The notes under the pieces: generated by a model
What the model saw: the letters and a program-made list of their open reading frames with translations, nothing else
Told to the model about the DNA's origin: nothing
Database searches by the model: none
Position numbers and translations under genes: made by a program
Shown: piece after piece, positions 6,915-15,915 of the stretch
Layout: the number at the start of each line of letters is the position of its first letter
Position numbering within the stretch: position 1 is the first letter of the stretch
NCBI GenBank assembly: GCA_004173415.1
Contig: SEHC01000003.1
Coordinates: 1 to 27,715, forward strand
DNA length: 27,715 nucleotides
Source of the DNA: Lysobacteraceae bacterium
Lineage (GTDB): Bacteria; Pseudomonadota; Gammaproteobacteria; Xanthomonadales; Xanthomonadaceae
Direction of reading: 5' to 3'

Positions 6915-8206
6915 ACCGGCTCGATTGGTCGTCGTTGCCGGCGGACGCGCGCGATGCAGCACTGCAACGCCCGGTCCGGCAGGTCGCCGCAAGCACGCGC
7001 GAGGCCGTCGCTGCCTTGCTGCAGGAAGTACGCGAGGGTGGCGACGCGGCCCTGCGTGCGATCACCCTGCGCCTGGACAAGGTCGAGCTTGCAAGCTTCG
7101 AGGTCGGCGAGGGAGAGTTCGCCGCCGCCGACGCGGCCATCGGTGAGGAGTTGAAGGCCGCCATCAGCCAGGCCGCGCAGCGCATCGAGGCCTTCCACCG
7201 CGCCGGCATGGTCCAGGACTATGCGCTGGAAACCGCGCCGGGCGTGGTCTGCGAGCGCGTGGTCCGGCCGATCCGGCGGGTCGGCCTGTACGTGCCCGCC
7301 GGCACCGCGCCCCTGCCGTCCACTGCGTTGATGCTGGGCGTGCCCGCGCGCCTGGCCGGCTGCGGCCAGGTGACCCTGTGCACGCCGCCGCGCGCCGATG
7401 GCAGCGCCGATCCGGCGGTGCTGGTCGCCGCCCGCCTGACCGGCATCTCGCGGGTGCTGAAGCTGGGCGGCGCGCAGGCCATCGCGGCCATGGCCTTCGG
7501 CACCGCCTCCATCGCCAGGTGCGACAAGCTGTTCGGGCCCGGCAACAGTTACGTGACCGAGGCCAAGCAGCAGGTGGTGCGCAGCGCCGGGGTGGCCATC
7601 GACATGCCCGCCGGTCCCTCCGAAGTGCTGGTGATCGCCGATGCCGGGGCCAATCCCGCGTTCGTGGCCGCCGACCTGCTTTCCCAGGCCGAACACGGTC
7701 CCGATTCGCAGGTCCTGCTGCTTTCCGATGACGCCGCGCTGCTGGCAGCGGTGGAAGCCGAGATCGAACGCCAGCTTGTGGCCCTGCCACGCGCGGCCAT
7801 CGCCCGCCAGGCGCTGGCCGGCTCGCGCCTCATCCTGGTCGAAGCGTTGGCCCAGGCCTTCGCCATCAGCAACGACTACGCGCCCGAACACCTGATCCTG
7901 GCCCTGCGCGAGCCACGCGCCTGGCTGGACAAGGTCGAGGCGGCGGGTTCGGTGTTCCTCGGCGACTTCACCCCCGAAGCGCTGGGCGACTACTGCAGCG
8001 GCACCAACCACGTCCTGCCGACCAATGGCGCGGCCGCGGCCTACAGCGGGGTCAGCGTGTCCAGTTTCCAGAATTTCGTCAGCGTCCAGGCGGCCAGCCG
8101 CGCCGGTATCGCCGCCATCGGACCCTGCGCGGTGACCCTGGCCCGCGCCGAAGGCCTGGAGGCGCATGCGCGGGCCGTGGCGCTGCGCCTGGAGGCCGCG
8201 GCATGA
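6911..8206 (+). CDS. hisD: Histidinol dehydrogenase
   Basis: 431 residues, standard length. It performs the last two steps, oxidising L-histidinol to L-histidine with two NAD+. Signature segments are present: IRRVGLYVPAGTAPLPST, KLGGAQAIAAMAFGT, KLFGPGNSYVTEAKQ, DMPAGPSEVLVIAD, LLSQAEHGPDSQ (with the zinc-site Gln and His), the Asp of TPEALGDYCSGTNHVLPT, and the His of AEGLEAHARAV, so the zinc and catalytic residues appear complete. The start ATG overlaps the hisG stop (ATGA), and its stop overlaps the hisC start the same way, indicating translational coupling. Confidence 0.97.
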   Translation: MNRLDWSSLPADARDAALQRPVRQVAASTREAVAALLQEVREGGDAALRAITLRLDKVELASFEVGEGEFAAADAAIGEELKAAISQAAQRIEAFHRAGMVQDYALETAPGVVCERVVRPIRRVGLYVPAGTAPLPSTALMLGVPARLAGCGQVTLCTPPRADGSADPAVLVAARLTGISRVLKLGGAQAIAAMAFGTASIARCDKLFGPGNSYVTEAKQQVVRSAGVAIDMPAGPSEVLVIADAGANPAFVAADLLSQAEHGPDSQVLLLSDDAALLAAVEAEIERQLVALPRAAIARQALAGSRLILVEALAQAFAISNDYAPEHLILALREPRAWLDKVEAAGSVFLGDFTPEALGDYCSGTNHVLPTNGAAAAYSGVSVSSFQNFVSVQAASRAGIAAIGPCAVTLARAEGLEAHARAVALRLEAAA

Positions 8207-9285
8207 GCGACCTGCTCGAACTGGTCCGCGAGGACCTGCGCGGTTTCGGCGGCTACCAGTCGGCGCGCAGCCAGGCGCTGCAGGGCGATCTCTGGCTCAA
8301 TGCCAACGAGTCGGCCTGGGCCAGTCCCGCCGATCCCGGATCGACCAGCCGCCGTTACCCCGATCCGCAGCCAACGGCGCTGCGCAGCGCCCTGGCCCGG
8401 CTGTATAGCTGCGACGAAGCCAGCCTGCTGATCGGCCGCGGCAGCGACGAAGCCATCGACCTGTTGGTCCGCGCGCTGTGCACGCCGGGTCGCGATGCGG
8501 TGCTGGTCACCCCGCCGGTGTTCGGTATGTACGCGGTCAGCGCACGCCTGCAGGGCGCGCCGCTGGTCGAGGTGCCGCTGCGGCAGGCTGCATCGGGCCT
8601 GCACGCGGACATGCAGGCGATCCAGCAGGCGGCGCTGGAGTCCAGGGCCAAGGTGGTGTTCCTGTGCTCGCCCTCCAATCCGGCCGGTTCGGCCATCGCC
8701 CTGGAGGAAATCGAGAGGCTGGCCGCGGCCCTGCAGGGACGCGCGCTGGTGGTGGTCGACGAGGCCTATGGCGAATTCTCCGACCTGCCTTCGGCGACCA
8801 CGCTGCAGCAGCGGCAAGCCAACATCGCCGTGCTGCGGACCCTGTCCAAGGCCCATGCGCTGGCCGCGGCGCGGATCGGGGTGGTGATCGCCGATCCGGC
8901 GCTGATCGGCGTGCTGCGCTGTTGCCAGGCCCCGTACCCGGTGCCGACACCCTGCGCCGAACTGGCCCTTGCCGCGCTGGCGCCCGCCACGCTGGAGCAG
9001 ACCCGTCGCCGGGTCGAGCTGGTCCGCAACGAACGCGAGCGCCTGCGCGCCATGCTCGGCGCACTGCCCGGCGTGGTTGCCGTGTATCCCTCGCAGGGCA
9101 ACTACCTGCTGGTGCGCTTCGTCGACGCGGGCGCCGCCTTCCGCGCATTGCTCGACGCCGGCGTGGTGGTGCGCGACCAGCGCGCCGTGCCGCGACTGGG
9201 CGACGCGCTGCGCATCACCATCGGATCGCCGGAGCAGAACGACCGGGTGATCTGCGCATTGCGCCTGCAGGAGGCCGCCGCATGA
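8203..9285 (+). CDS. hisC: Histidinol-phosphate aminotransferase
   Basis: 360 residues, normal for the family. A PLP-dependent fold-type I aminotransferase that converts imidazole-acetol phosphate to histidinol phosphate using glutamate. Visible: LNANESAW near the N-terminus, RRYPDPQP, LIGRGSDEAIDLL, FLCSPSNPAGSA, VVVDEAYGEFSD, and the PLP lysine K216 in RTLSKAHALAAARIG; the C-terminal part has LRITIGSPEQND with the phosphate-binding Arg. It shares ATGA overlaps with hisD before it and hisB after it, so it is translated as part of the operon. The operon context separates it from related aromatic aminotransferases. Confidence 0.96.
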   Translation: MSDLLELVREDLRGFGGYQSARSQALQGDLWLNANESAWASPADPGSTSRRYPDPQPTALRSALARLYSCDEASLLIGRGSDEAIDLLVRALCTPGRDAVLVTPPVFGMYAVSARLQGAPLVEVPLRQAASGLHADMQAIQQAALESRAKVVFLCSPSNPAGSAIALEEIERLAAALQGRALVVVDEAYGEFSDLPSATTLQQRQANIAVLRTLSKAHALAAARIGVVIADPALIGVLRCCQAPYPVPTPCAELALAALAPATLEQTRRRVELVRNERERLRAMLGALPGVVAVYPSQGNYLLVRFVDAGAAFRALLDAGVVVRDQRAVPRLGDALRITIGSPEQNDRVICALRLQEAAA

Positions 9286-10355
9286 CCCCGATCCTGTTCA
9301 TCGACCGCGACGGCACCCTGATCGAGGAGCCGGCCGACTTCCAGATCGATGCCTACGAAAAGCTCCGCTTCGTCAAGGACGTGGTCCCGGCGCTGCTGAA
9401 ACTGCGCGATGCCGGCTACCAGTTCGTCATCGTCACCAACCAGGACGGGCTGGGCAGCGAGAGCTATCCGCGCGCCGCCTTCGACGGACCCAACGAGCTG
9501 ATGCTGCAGGTCTTCGCAAGCCAGGGCATCGTGTTCCGCGATGTGCTGGTGGACTGCAGCTGGCCGCAGGACAACGCGCCCACGCGCAAGCCGGGCATCG
9601 GCCTGATGCTGCCCTACCTGCAGGACCGCAGCATCGACTGGTCGCGATCGGCGATGGTCGGCGACCGGGTCAGCGACATCGCGTTTGCCGGGAACCTGCG
9701 CATCCGGGGCTTCCAGCTCAGGACCGAACAGTTCGGCGGCGAGTGGGACTGGAACTCGATTGCCCATGAGCTGGCCGATGCGCCGCGCCGTGCCGTCGTG
9801 CAAAGGAACACCAAGGAAACCAGGATCCGTGTGGAAGTGGACCTGGACCGCATCGCCGATCCGGCCATCCACACCGGCCTGCCATTCTTCGACCACATGC
9901 TGGAGCAGATCGGCAAGCACGGCGGTTTCGCCTTGGAGATACGCACCGACGGCGACCTGCACATCGACGAGCACCACACGGTGGAAGACACCGGGCTCGC
10001 GCTGGGACAGGCACTGAAGGAAGCGCTGGGCGACAAGCGCGGCATCGGCCGCTACGGCTTCACCCTGCCCATGGATGAAACCCTGGCCAGCGCGGCGCTG
10101 GATTTCAGCGGCAGGCCGTACCTGGTTTTCTCCGGAGACTTCAGGCGCGAACGCGTCGGCGACCTGCCGACCGAACTGGTGCCGCACTTCTTCCGTTCCG
10201 TCTGCGATGCGGCGGGCCTCAACCTCAACCTGCAGGTCCAGGGCGACAACGACCACCACAAGGTCGAAGCCTGCTTCAAGTCGTTCGCCCGCGCCCTGCG
10301 CCAGGCGATCAGGCGCGAGGGCGCGGAGCTGCCCAGCACCAAGGGCACGCTCTGA
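9282..10355 (+). CDS. hisB: Bifunctional histidinol-phosphatase / imidazoleglycerol-phosphate dehydratase
   Basis: 357 residues, two fused domains as in E. coli. Residues 1-165 are a HAD phosphatase (D8 and D10 in FIDRDGTL, VTNQDGLG, RKPGIGLM, MVGDRVSDI) that removes phosphate from histidinol phosphate. Residues about 170-357 are the manganese dehydratase (RNTKETRIRVEVDLD, FFDHMLEQIGKHGGF, DEHHTVEDTGLALG, DNDHHKVEACFK). The HAD zinc loop differs from E. coli: where that enzyme has Cys93, His95, Cys101 and Cys103, this one reads DCSWPQDNAPTRKP, with D, S, A and T at the four ligand positions. The phosphatase therefore probably folds without that zinc. Overlaps: four bases with hisC, one base with hisH (TGATG). 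Confidence 0.96.
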   Translation: MTPILFIDRDGTLIEEPADFQIDAYEKLRFVKDVVPALLKLRDAGYQFVIVTNQDGLGSESYPRAAFDGPNELMLQVFASQGIVFRDVLVDCSWPQDNAPTRKPGIGLMLPYLQDRSIDWSRSAMVGDRVSDIAFAGNLRIRGFQLRTEQFGGEWDWNSIAHELADAPRRAVVQRNTKETRIRVEVDLDRIADPAIHTGLPFFDHMLEQIGKHGGFALEIRTDGDLHIDEHHTVEDTGLALGQALKEALGDKRGIGRYGFTLPMDETLASAALDFSGRPYLVFSGDFRRERVGDLPTELVPHFFRSVCDAAGLNLNLQVQGDNDHHKVEACFKSFARALRQAIRREGAELPSTKGTL

Positions 10356-10954
10356 TGAAGGTGGTGCTGGTCGATTCCGGTGGCGCGAACCTGGGTTCGG
10401 TGCGGTTCGCCCTGCAGCGCCTCGGCGTGGAAGCCCGGCTCAGCGGCGAGGCCCGGCTGATCGAAGGCGCCGACCGGGTGATCCTGCCCGGCGTGGGCAC
10501 CGCGGCGCGGGTCATGGGCCGCTTGCGCGAGCTGGGTTTGGTGGACTGCCTGCGCGCCCTGCGTGTTCCGCTGCTCGGCGTCTGCGTCGGCATGCAGGTG
10601 CTCTACGACGCTTCCGAGGAAGGCCAGGTCCAGTGCCTGGGACTGATTCCCGGCACCGTCGCCCGGCTGCCGGCCACGCCTGAGTTGCGCGTCCCGCACA
10701 TGGGCTGGAACACCCTGCAGCCGTTGCGCGCCAGCTCGCTGGGCGAAGGCATCGAGGCGGGAGACCATGCTTATTTCGTGCATGGTTATGCCGCGCCGGT
10801 CAGCGCCGACTGCCTGATCTCCAGCACCCACGGCGCGGACTTCGCCGCGGTGGTCCAGCGCGGCAACGTCGGCGGGGCCCAGTTCCACCCCGAGCGCTCT
10901 TCCGCGGTCGGCGCCCGCCTGCTGCGCAATTTCCTGGAAAGGGGCCTGGCATGA
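10355..10954 (+). CDS. hisH: Imidazole glycerol phosphate synthase, glutaminase subunit
   Basis: 199 residues. Class I glutamine amidotransferase that releases ammonia from glutamine and channels it to HisF. The catalytic triad is visible: C77 in LLGVCVGMQ, H178 and E180 in GAQFHPERSS. Other matches are VDSGGANLGSV at the N-terminus (the usual D-Y-G-x-GN variant), VILPGVGTAARVM, and VPHMGWNTL. The start overlaps the hisB stop by one base and the stop overlaps the hisA start by four; hisA separates it from its partner hisF, the usual proteobacterial order. Confidence 0.96.
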   Translation: MKVVLVDSGGANLGSVRFALQRLGVEARLSGEARLIEGADRVILPGVGTAARVMGRLRELGLVDCLRALRVPLLGVCVGMQVLYDASEEGQVQCLGLIPGTVARLPATPELRVPHMGWNTLQPLRASSLGEGIEAGDHAYFVHGYAAPVSADCLISSTHGADFAAVVQRGNVGGAQFHPERSSAVGARLLRNFLERGLA

Positions 10955-11688
10955 ATGCCTTCACCGTCTATCCCGCCATCGACGTGCGCGAGGGCCGGGT
11001 GGTGCGCCTGGCCCAGGGCGACTACCGGCGCGAGACCACCTATGGCCACGACCCGCTCGAGACCGCGCGCGCCTACGCCGCGCAGGGCGCCCGCTGGCTG
11101 CACCTGGTCGACCTGGACGCAGCCCGTGCCGGCGGCTACACCCTGGCGCCGTTGCTGGACCAGATCCGCGACACCACCGGACTGGAGGTGCAGACTGGCG
11201 GCGGCGTGCGCTGTCGCGCCGACGTGGTCAGGATCCTGGAGGCCGGTGCTTCGCGGGTGGTGGTGGGGTCGCTGGCGATCCAGCAGCCGGACCGGGTGCT
11301 GGAATGGATCGCCGAATTCGGCGCTGCGCGGATCACCGTGGCCCTGGATGCGCGGCAGGACGCGCAGGGCCAGTGGCGCCTGCCGGTGCATGGCTGGACC
11401 GAGACCGCCGAGGCGACCCTGGACGGGCTGGCCTTGCGCTACGCCGAAGGCGGGCTGGTCCACCTGCTGAGCACCGACATCGAACGCGACGGCATGCTCT
11501 CGGGCCCCAACGGCGAACTCTATGCCTACCTGCGCGCGATCGCCCCCGGCCTGCAGGTGCAGGCCTCCGGCGGAGTCCGCGAACTGGCCGACGTGGCCGA
11601 GGCCAGGCGCCAGGGCTGCGCCGGCATCGTCCTGGGCCGCGCGCTGCTGGAAGCCAGGCTGGCGTTGCCGGAGGCGCTGGCATGCTGA
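10951..11688 (+). CDS. hisA: ProFAR isomerase (phosphoribosylformimino-AICAR ribonucleotide isomerase)
   Basis: 245 residues, a (beta/alpha)8 barrel. It performs the Amadori rearrangement of ProFAR to PRFAR. Visible: D11 in YPAIDVREGRVVRL, the phosphate-binding VQTGGGVRCRADVV and ASRVVVGSLAI, D133 in VALDARQDAQG, LLSTDIERDGMLSGPN, and the second phosphate loop VQASGGVRELADV. The two catalytic aspartates therefore appear to be present. The last seven bases overlap the hisF start. Paralogous to HisF, but the TDIERDGM segment and the length point to HisA. Confidence 0.96.
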   Translation: MNAFTVYPAIDVREGRVVRLAQGDYRRETTYGHDPLETARAYAAQGARWLHLVDLDAARAGGYTLAPLLDQIRDTTGLEVQTGGGVRCRADVVRILEAGASRVVVGSLAIQQPDRVLEWIAEFGAARITVALDARQDAQGQWRLPVHGWTETAEATLDGLALRYAEGGLVHLLSTDIERDGMLSGPNGELYAYLRAIAPGLQVQASGGVRELADVAEARRQGCAGIVLGRALLEARLALPEALAC

Positions 11689-12458
11689 GCCGCCGCATCA
11701 TTCCCTGCCTGGACGTGCGCGACGGACGGGTGGTCAAGGGCGTGCGCTTCCGCGACCACGTCGACATGGGCGACATCGCCGACCTGGCCCTGCGCTATCG
11801 CGACCAGGGCGCCGACGAACTGGTCTTCTACGACATCGGCGCCAGTCCGGAACGACGCTCGGTGGACCATGCGTGGGTCAACCGTGTCTCGGCGCTGCTG
11901 GATATCCCGTTCTGCGTGGCCGGCGGCATCCGCGACGTGGCCACCGCGCGGGCGGTGCTGCACGCCGGCGCGGACAAGGTTTCCATCAACAGCCCGGCAC
12001 TGGAGCGGCCGGGGCTGATCTCCGAGCTTGCCGATGCCTTCGGCGTGCAATGCATCGTGGTCGGCATCGATTCGGTGCGCGAGGCCGACGGCCAGTGGCG
12101 GGTTCGCAGCAACACCGGCGATCCGGCGAGGATGCGGGCGCTGGGCGTGCGCACCCTGGACTGGATCGTCGAGGCGCAGGGCCTGGGCGCAGGCGAGATC
12201 GTGCTCAACTGCATGGACAGCGACGGGGTGCGGCGTGGCTACGATATCGAACAGTTGCAGGCGGCCCGCGCGCTGTGTTCGGTTCCGCTGGTGGCTTCGG
12301 GTGGTGCCGGCGAGCCGGCCCATTTCGCCCGCGTGTTCAACGAGGCCGACGTCGACGGCGCGCTGGCGGCCAGCGTCTTCCACAGCGGCCAGATCGCCAT
12401 ACCCGAATTGAAACGCTACCTGCGCGCGCAGGGGATCGAGGTGCGTGATGGAAGATGA
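11682..12458 (+). CDS. hisF: Imidazole glycerol phosphate synthase, cyclase subunit
   Basis: 258 residues. With HisH it converts PRFAR and ammonia to imidazole glycerol phosphate plus AICAR, the latter feeding purine synthesis. Catalytic D11 (IIPCLDVRDGRVVKG) and D130 (VVGIDSV) sit at the canonical positions. Phosphate loops are FCVAGGIRDVA, ADKVSINSPAL and LVASGGAGEPAHF; LNCMDSDGVRRGYD is typical. The start overlaps the hisA end by seven bases; its end overlaps the hisI start by 11, again showing tight coupling. Confidence 0.97.
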   Translation: MLSRRIIPCLDVRDGRVVKGVRFRDHVDMGDIADLALRYRDQGADELVFYDIGASPERRSVDHAWVNRVSALLDIPFCVAGGIRDVATARAVLHAGADKVSINSPALERPGLISELADAFGVQCIVVGIDSVREADGQWRVRSNTGDPARMRALGVRTLDWIVEAQGLGAGEIVLNCMDSDGVRRGYDIEQLQAARALCSVPLVASGGAGEPAHFARVFNEADVDGALAASVFHSGQIAIPELKRYLRAQGIEVRDGR

Positions 12459-13050
12459 GCTGGGGTCGCTGGACTGGAACAAGGGCAACGGGCTGCTGCC
12501 GGCCATCGTCCAGGATGCCGGCAACCTGCGCGTACTGATGCTCGGCTACATGGATGCCGAAGCGCTGGCCGCGACCCGGGCCAGCGGCCTGGTGACCTTC
12601 TACAGCCGCAGCCGGCAGCGCCTGTGGCAGAAGGGCGAGAGCTCGGGGCACGTGCTGCAACTGGTCTCGGTCCAGGCCGATTGCGACAACGACACCTTGC
12701 TCGTACTCGCCCGCCCACAGGGTCCGACCTGCCACCTGCAGCGCGACAGTTGCTTCGCTGGCGCGCCCGGCAATTTCCTCTCCGACCTGGATGCGCTGGT
12801 GGCACGGCGCGCCAGCGAACGTCCCGCGGGCAGCTACACGACGGGTCTGTTCGAAGACGGCATCCGTCGCATCGCCCAGAAGGTGGGCGAGGAAGGCGTG
12901 GAGACCGCGCTGGCCGCGGTGGTCCAGGACGATGCCGCGCTGCTGGGTGAATCTTCCGACCTGGTCTTCCACCTGCTGGTGCTGTTGCGCGCGCGCGGCC
13001 TGTCCCTCGGCGATATGACGGAAGTCCTGCGGAAGCGGCATTCCGGCTGA
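12448..13050 (+). CDS. hisI: Bifunctional phosphoribosyl-AMP cyclohydrolase / phosphoribosyl-ATP pyrophosphatase
   Basis: 200 residues from the ATG at 12448, preceded by GAGG at 12438-12441; a GTG immediately before it (12445) is the alternative start. The N-terminal half is HisI: MLGYMDAEALAAT, TFYSRSRQRLWQKGE, ADCDNDTLLVL (metal-binding Asp and Cys) and PTCHLQRDSCF. The C-terminal half (about 105-200) is HisE: LDALVARRASERPAGSYT, IRRIAQKVGEEGVETALAA with the clustered acidic metal ligands, and a final LLVLLRARGLSL. It performs steps two and three of histidine synthesis. It is the last gene of the operon; no convincing U-tract terminator follows. Confidence 0.96.
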   Translation: MEDELGSLDWNKGNGLLPAIVQDAGNLRVLMLGYMDAEALAATRASGLVTFYSRSRQRLWQKGESSGHVLQLVSVQADCDNDTLLVLARPQGPTCHLQRDSCFAGAPGNFLSDLDALVARRASERPAGSYTTGLFEDGIRRIAQKVGEEGVETALAAVVQDDAALLGESSDLVFHLLVLLRARGLSLGDMTEVLRKRHSG

Positions 13051-13431
13051 GCGCCTCGCAAGGCAGGACACTTCCCCCCCTGGTAGACGCCACTGGAAGC
13101 GGTCTCGATGTGCAAGCAAGAAGGGAAATCAAAGCGGCGCGACCACATCACCCCTCCCTTGGGAAAGGTCGCCGCGCCGCGGCGGGTGAGGGTACGCCGA
13201 AGATGCAATGCGCGAACCCGAGGTATGCAGCCGAACTCGCAACGCCCGTTCCTTGCTGCTTGCGCGCACTCCGAGTCAGCGTCTCCGCCGTAGCCTCATC
13301 AGGCGCTACGCGCCGCCCTCAGCCGCCTGATGGCTTCCGTAATGCGAGAAGCAGGGAGCAAGGCACCCGAATCCTGCTCGAGGTCGCGGCTTATCCGCGA
13401 TAATCGCCGCATGCCTGCCAAAGGAATCGCC
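13051..13431. other. Gene-free stretch after the his operon
   Basis: No supportable gene. It contains a low-complexity stretch around 13148-13192 (CCCTCCCTTGGGAAAGG...GGGTGAGGG) that resembles the degenerate 'CCCTCACCC...' intergenic repeats of xanthomonads, and an inverted repeat at 13297-13332. A GATAAT at 13399-13404 is a possible -10 for the downstream phosphoesterase gene, without a good -35. Confidence 0.5.
13297..13332. repeat. Inverted repeat between hisI and phosphoesterase gene
   Basis: CATCAGGCG at 13297-13305 pairs perfectly with CGCCTGATG at 13324-13332; a small GCGC-TAC-GCGC hairpin is nested inside. It could end the his transcript but lacks a U-run, so it is listed as structure only. 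Confidence 0.45.
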
Positions 13432-15021
13432 ATGTCCCGCCTGCTAGCCGCAGTCCTGTTGTCGATGGCCGCCGTGCCTGCGCTGGCCCTGCCTCCGCCC
13501 TGCAACGCCGGCCTGGTCTGGGCCGACCGCAACGGCAATGGCGCGCCCGATCGGGGCGAGGAGCCGCTTGCCGGGGTCAAGGTATCCGATGGCGTCGCAC
13601 TGGTGACCACGGGTGCCGATGGCGCCTACGTGCTGCCGGTCGAGGATGGCCGCACGACCTTCGTCATCAAGCCGCCCGGCTACGACCTGCCCCGGCGCCG
13701 CGACGGGCTGCCCGACTTCTGGACCCATATCCGTACCGACCCCGGCCCCGCGCTGGAATACGGCGGCATCCCCGCGGCATTCCCCAGCTGCAGGAACTTC
13801 GGCCTGGTTCCGCGCACACCGGCGGGTGGACCGGAGCGGGCGCTGGAGGTGCTGGTGTTCTCCGATCCCCAGGCCAAGAACCAGGCCGATGTCGATTACT
13901 ACCGCCGCGACATCGTCGAACCGCTGGTCGGCAAGCACGGTGCGCGGCTGGGTATCACCCTGGGTGATGTCGCCAACGACGATCTGTCCCTGTATCCCGC
14001 GTTGAACCAGGCCACCGCCCTGCTGCAGGCGCCGTGGCTGCACGTGGCCGGCAACCACGACCTGGATTTCGACGCCACGCGCGACGAGGATTCGCTGCTC
14101 ACCTTCCGCAATACCTACGGGCCGGACACGTTCGCCTGGGAGGAAGAGCAGGCGGTGTTCGTCGGCCTGGACGACGTCGTCTACCAGCCCGGCCAGGCCC
14201 CTTCCTATGTCGGCGGCCTGCGCGAGGACCAGTTCGCCTTCCTCGAGGCCTACCTGCCGACCGTGCCGAAGGAGCGGCTGCTGGTGCTGGGCATGCACAT
14301 CCCCGTGTTCGACGCGAAGCCGGGCGTGGAAACCTTCCGCCATGCCGACCGCACGCGCCTGTTCGCACTGCTGCGGGAATTCCCGCACGTGCTGCTGCTC
14401 AGCGGCCACAGCCACACCCAGCAACACGTCCATCACGACGCCCGCAGCGGTTGGCAGGGCGCGAAGCCGTTGCACGAATACAACGTCGGCGCTGCCTGCG
14501 GCGCGTTCTGGTCGGGGGCGAAGGATGCGTCCGGCATTCCCGACAGCACCATGAGCGACGGCACCCCGAACGGTTACGCCAACCTGTCGATCGGTTCCGG
14601 CGGCGCCTATGCGCTGGCCTGGCATCCGGCGCGCGATCCGCAGCGGGCCATGTCGCTGCACGCGCCGCGGGTGCTGCGCCAGGGCGCCTATCCGGCCTGG
14701 GGCGTGTACGCCAACGTGTTCATGGGCCAGGACGACACGCGCGTGGAGTACCGCGTCGATGGTGGCGAGTGGAAGCCGATGAAGCGCGTGCTCCAGCCCG
14801 ATCCCGGCCTGCTGGCCGAGAATGCCAGGGATGACGACGCCACGGCCTTGCGCGGCTACGATCGCTCCCCCGAAGCAACGCCTTCGACCCACCTGTGGCG
14901 AGGTGCCCTGCCGACCGGGCTGCCGACTGGCGAGCACGTTGTCGAGGTGCAGGCCTGGGACCCGGAAGGAAGGCCACAGCGCGCATCTACCCGCTACCGC
15001 CTGCAGTCGGCCAGTCCCTGA
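13432..15021 (+). CDS. Exported calcineurin-like metallophosphoesterase
   Basis: 529 residues from the ATG at 13432, chosen for its AAGGA six bases upstream and because it begins at a signal peptide (MSRLLAAVLLSMAAVPALA). Domains: an N-terminal beta domain of about 100 residues resembling MetallophosN/SdrD-B-like folds (GLVWADRNGNGAPDRGEEPLAGV), the calcineurin-like phosphoesterase core, and a C-terminal beta domain (from about 400). Metal-site motifs: D145 in FSDPQ (Gln in place of the usual His), D179 in LGDVANDD, N208-H209-D210 in GNHD, the histidine in LGMHIPVF, and H326/H328 in SGHSHT. It probably acts outside the cytoplasm on a phosphoester; substrate unknown. It stands alone and is convergent with the first JmjC gene, 21 bases away. 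Confidence 0.88.
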   Translation: MSRLLAAVLLSMAAVPALALPPPCNAGLVWADRNGNGAPDRGEEPLAGVKVSDGVALVTTGADGAYVLPVEDGRTTFVIKPPGYDLPRRRDGLPDFWTHIRTDPGPALEYGGIPAAFPSCRNFGLVPRTPAGGPERALEVLVFSDPQAKNQADVDYYRRDIVEPLVGKHGARLGITLGDVANDDLSLYPALNQATALLQAPWLHVAGNHDLDFDATRDEDSLLTFRNTYGPDTFAWEEEQAVFVGLDDVVYQPGQAPSYVGGLREDQFAFLEAYLPTVPKERLLVLGMHIPVFDAKPGVETFRHADRTRLFALLREFPHVLLLSGHSHTQQHVHHDARSGWQGAKPLHEYNVGAACGAFWSGAKDASGIPDSTMSDGTPNGYANLSIGSGGAYALAWHPARDPQRAMSLHAPRVLRQGAYPAWGVYANVFMGQDDTRVEYRVDGGEWKPMKRVLQPDPGLLAENARDDDATALRGYDRSPEATPSTHLWRGALPTGLPTGEHVVEVQAWDPEGRPQRASTRYRLQSASP

Positions 15022-15042
15022 CCCTCAAGATCCTGGAGGCCG

Positions 15043-15915
15043 CTATTTCAGCATCCGCGCCGCGCGCGCCGCGGCGCGCCATGCATGCGACTTGAACGTC
15101 AGGCCACTGTGCCCGGGCGCCGCGCGGTTGGGGCTCATGCCGACGCGCGCCAGGTGCGGGCGGATGCGGTGGTTGAAGGCGAGCGCACGCATGAGCTGGC
15201 GCGTCCTGGGGGTATTGAAGATGATCGAGAGCGAAATCGAGACGTCGTCCGCGCCGTTGCGCACGTTGTGCCCGGCGGCGAACGGAATGTGCAGCGCTTC
15301 GCCCGGGCTGAAGGAAAAGCGCTGGCCCAGGTGCGCGGACTCCGGTCGCCAGACCGGCCTGCGGCCCGTGCGCGCGAAGAACGCCTCCGCATCCTCGTCG
15401 TCGACCACGCGCTGGTCCCACGGCGGGTAGATGGTGACTTCCTTGCTGCCCCTGAACTGCATCAGGAAAGTGGAGTAGCGGTCGATATGGAAAGGCGTGA
15501 CGCTGTTGGGCGAGGCGATGAACAGGTAGAGCATCGCGTCCTCGATGCCGCCGCCAAGGCCCGCCGACTCGAATACCCGGGCCACGTCCTTCTTCAGGTG
15601 CGCAAGCAGGTCCCTGAAGCCGGGATCGGTTTCCGGCTGGCGGACCATGATGTAGGCGTCGGTGGTCGACAGCTGGTCCATCGCCGCCTGCAGACCCAGC
15701 GCCGGCTTGTATTCCATGTGCGCGGTGTCGAAGTTGTCGGCATTGTCGAGCAGGCCGCTGGAATGGAACACCTGCTCGGCCGGCAGCGACGGAATCACCC
15801 GGGCCAGGCTCTCCAGCGACAGGGACGGATGTTCCAGCAGCTTGTGGTGGAACAGGACACCGCTACGGTCCAGCAGACGGGGATCGAGATCCCCGTCGAA
15901 GCAGTTCATCGACAT
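15043..15915 (-). CDS. JmjC/cupin-8-like 2-oxoglutarate Fe(II) oxygenase, paralogue A
   Basis: 290 residues from the ATG at 15915, which has AGGGGGAAGG just upstream; an ATG two codons later (15909) is also possible. The protein belongs to the cupin-like JmjC family: iron ligands H143 and D145 in TPFHIDRYS, and probably H216 in AAGHNVRNG; the lysine in FRGSKEV may contact 2-oxoglutarate. It ends with a basic tail (RAAARAARMLK). It is clearly homologous over its full length to the divergent gene at 16132 (shared starts MxxCFxxxxDxxxLD, FRGSK/IRGSK, PGEAxHIP, AFNHRxRPHLARVGM). Relatives hydroxylate proteins or small molecules; the target is not evident. No halogenase or TonB receptor, often found near such genes in xanthomonads, is in this window. 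Confidence 0.85.
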   Translation of the reverse strand: MSMNCFDGDLDPRLLDRSGVLFHHKLLEHPSLSLESLARVIPSLPAEQVFHSSGLLDNADNFDTAHMEYKPALGLQAAMDQLSTTDAYIMVRQPETDPGFRDLLAHLKKDVARVFESAGLGGGIEDAMLYLFIASPNSVTPFHIDRYSTFLMQFRGSKEVTIYPPWDQRVVDDEDAEAFFARTGRRPVWRPESAHLGQRFSFSPGEALHIPFAAGHNVRNGADDVSISLSIIFNTPRTRQLMRALAFNHRIRPHLARVGMSPNRAAPGHSGLTFKSHAWRAAARAARMLK

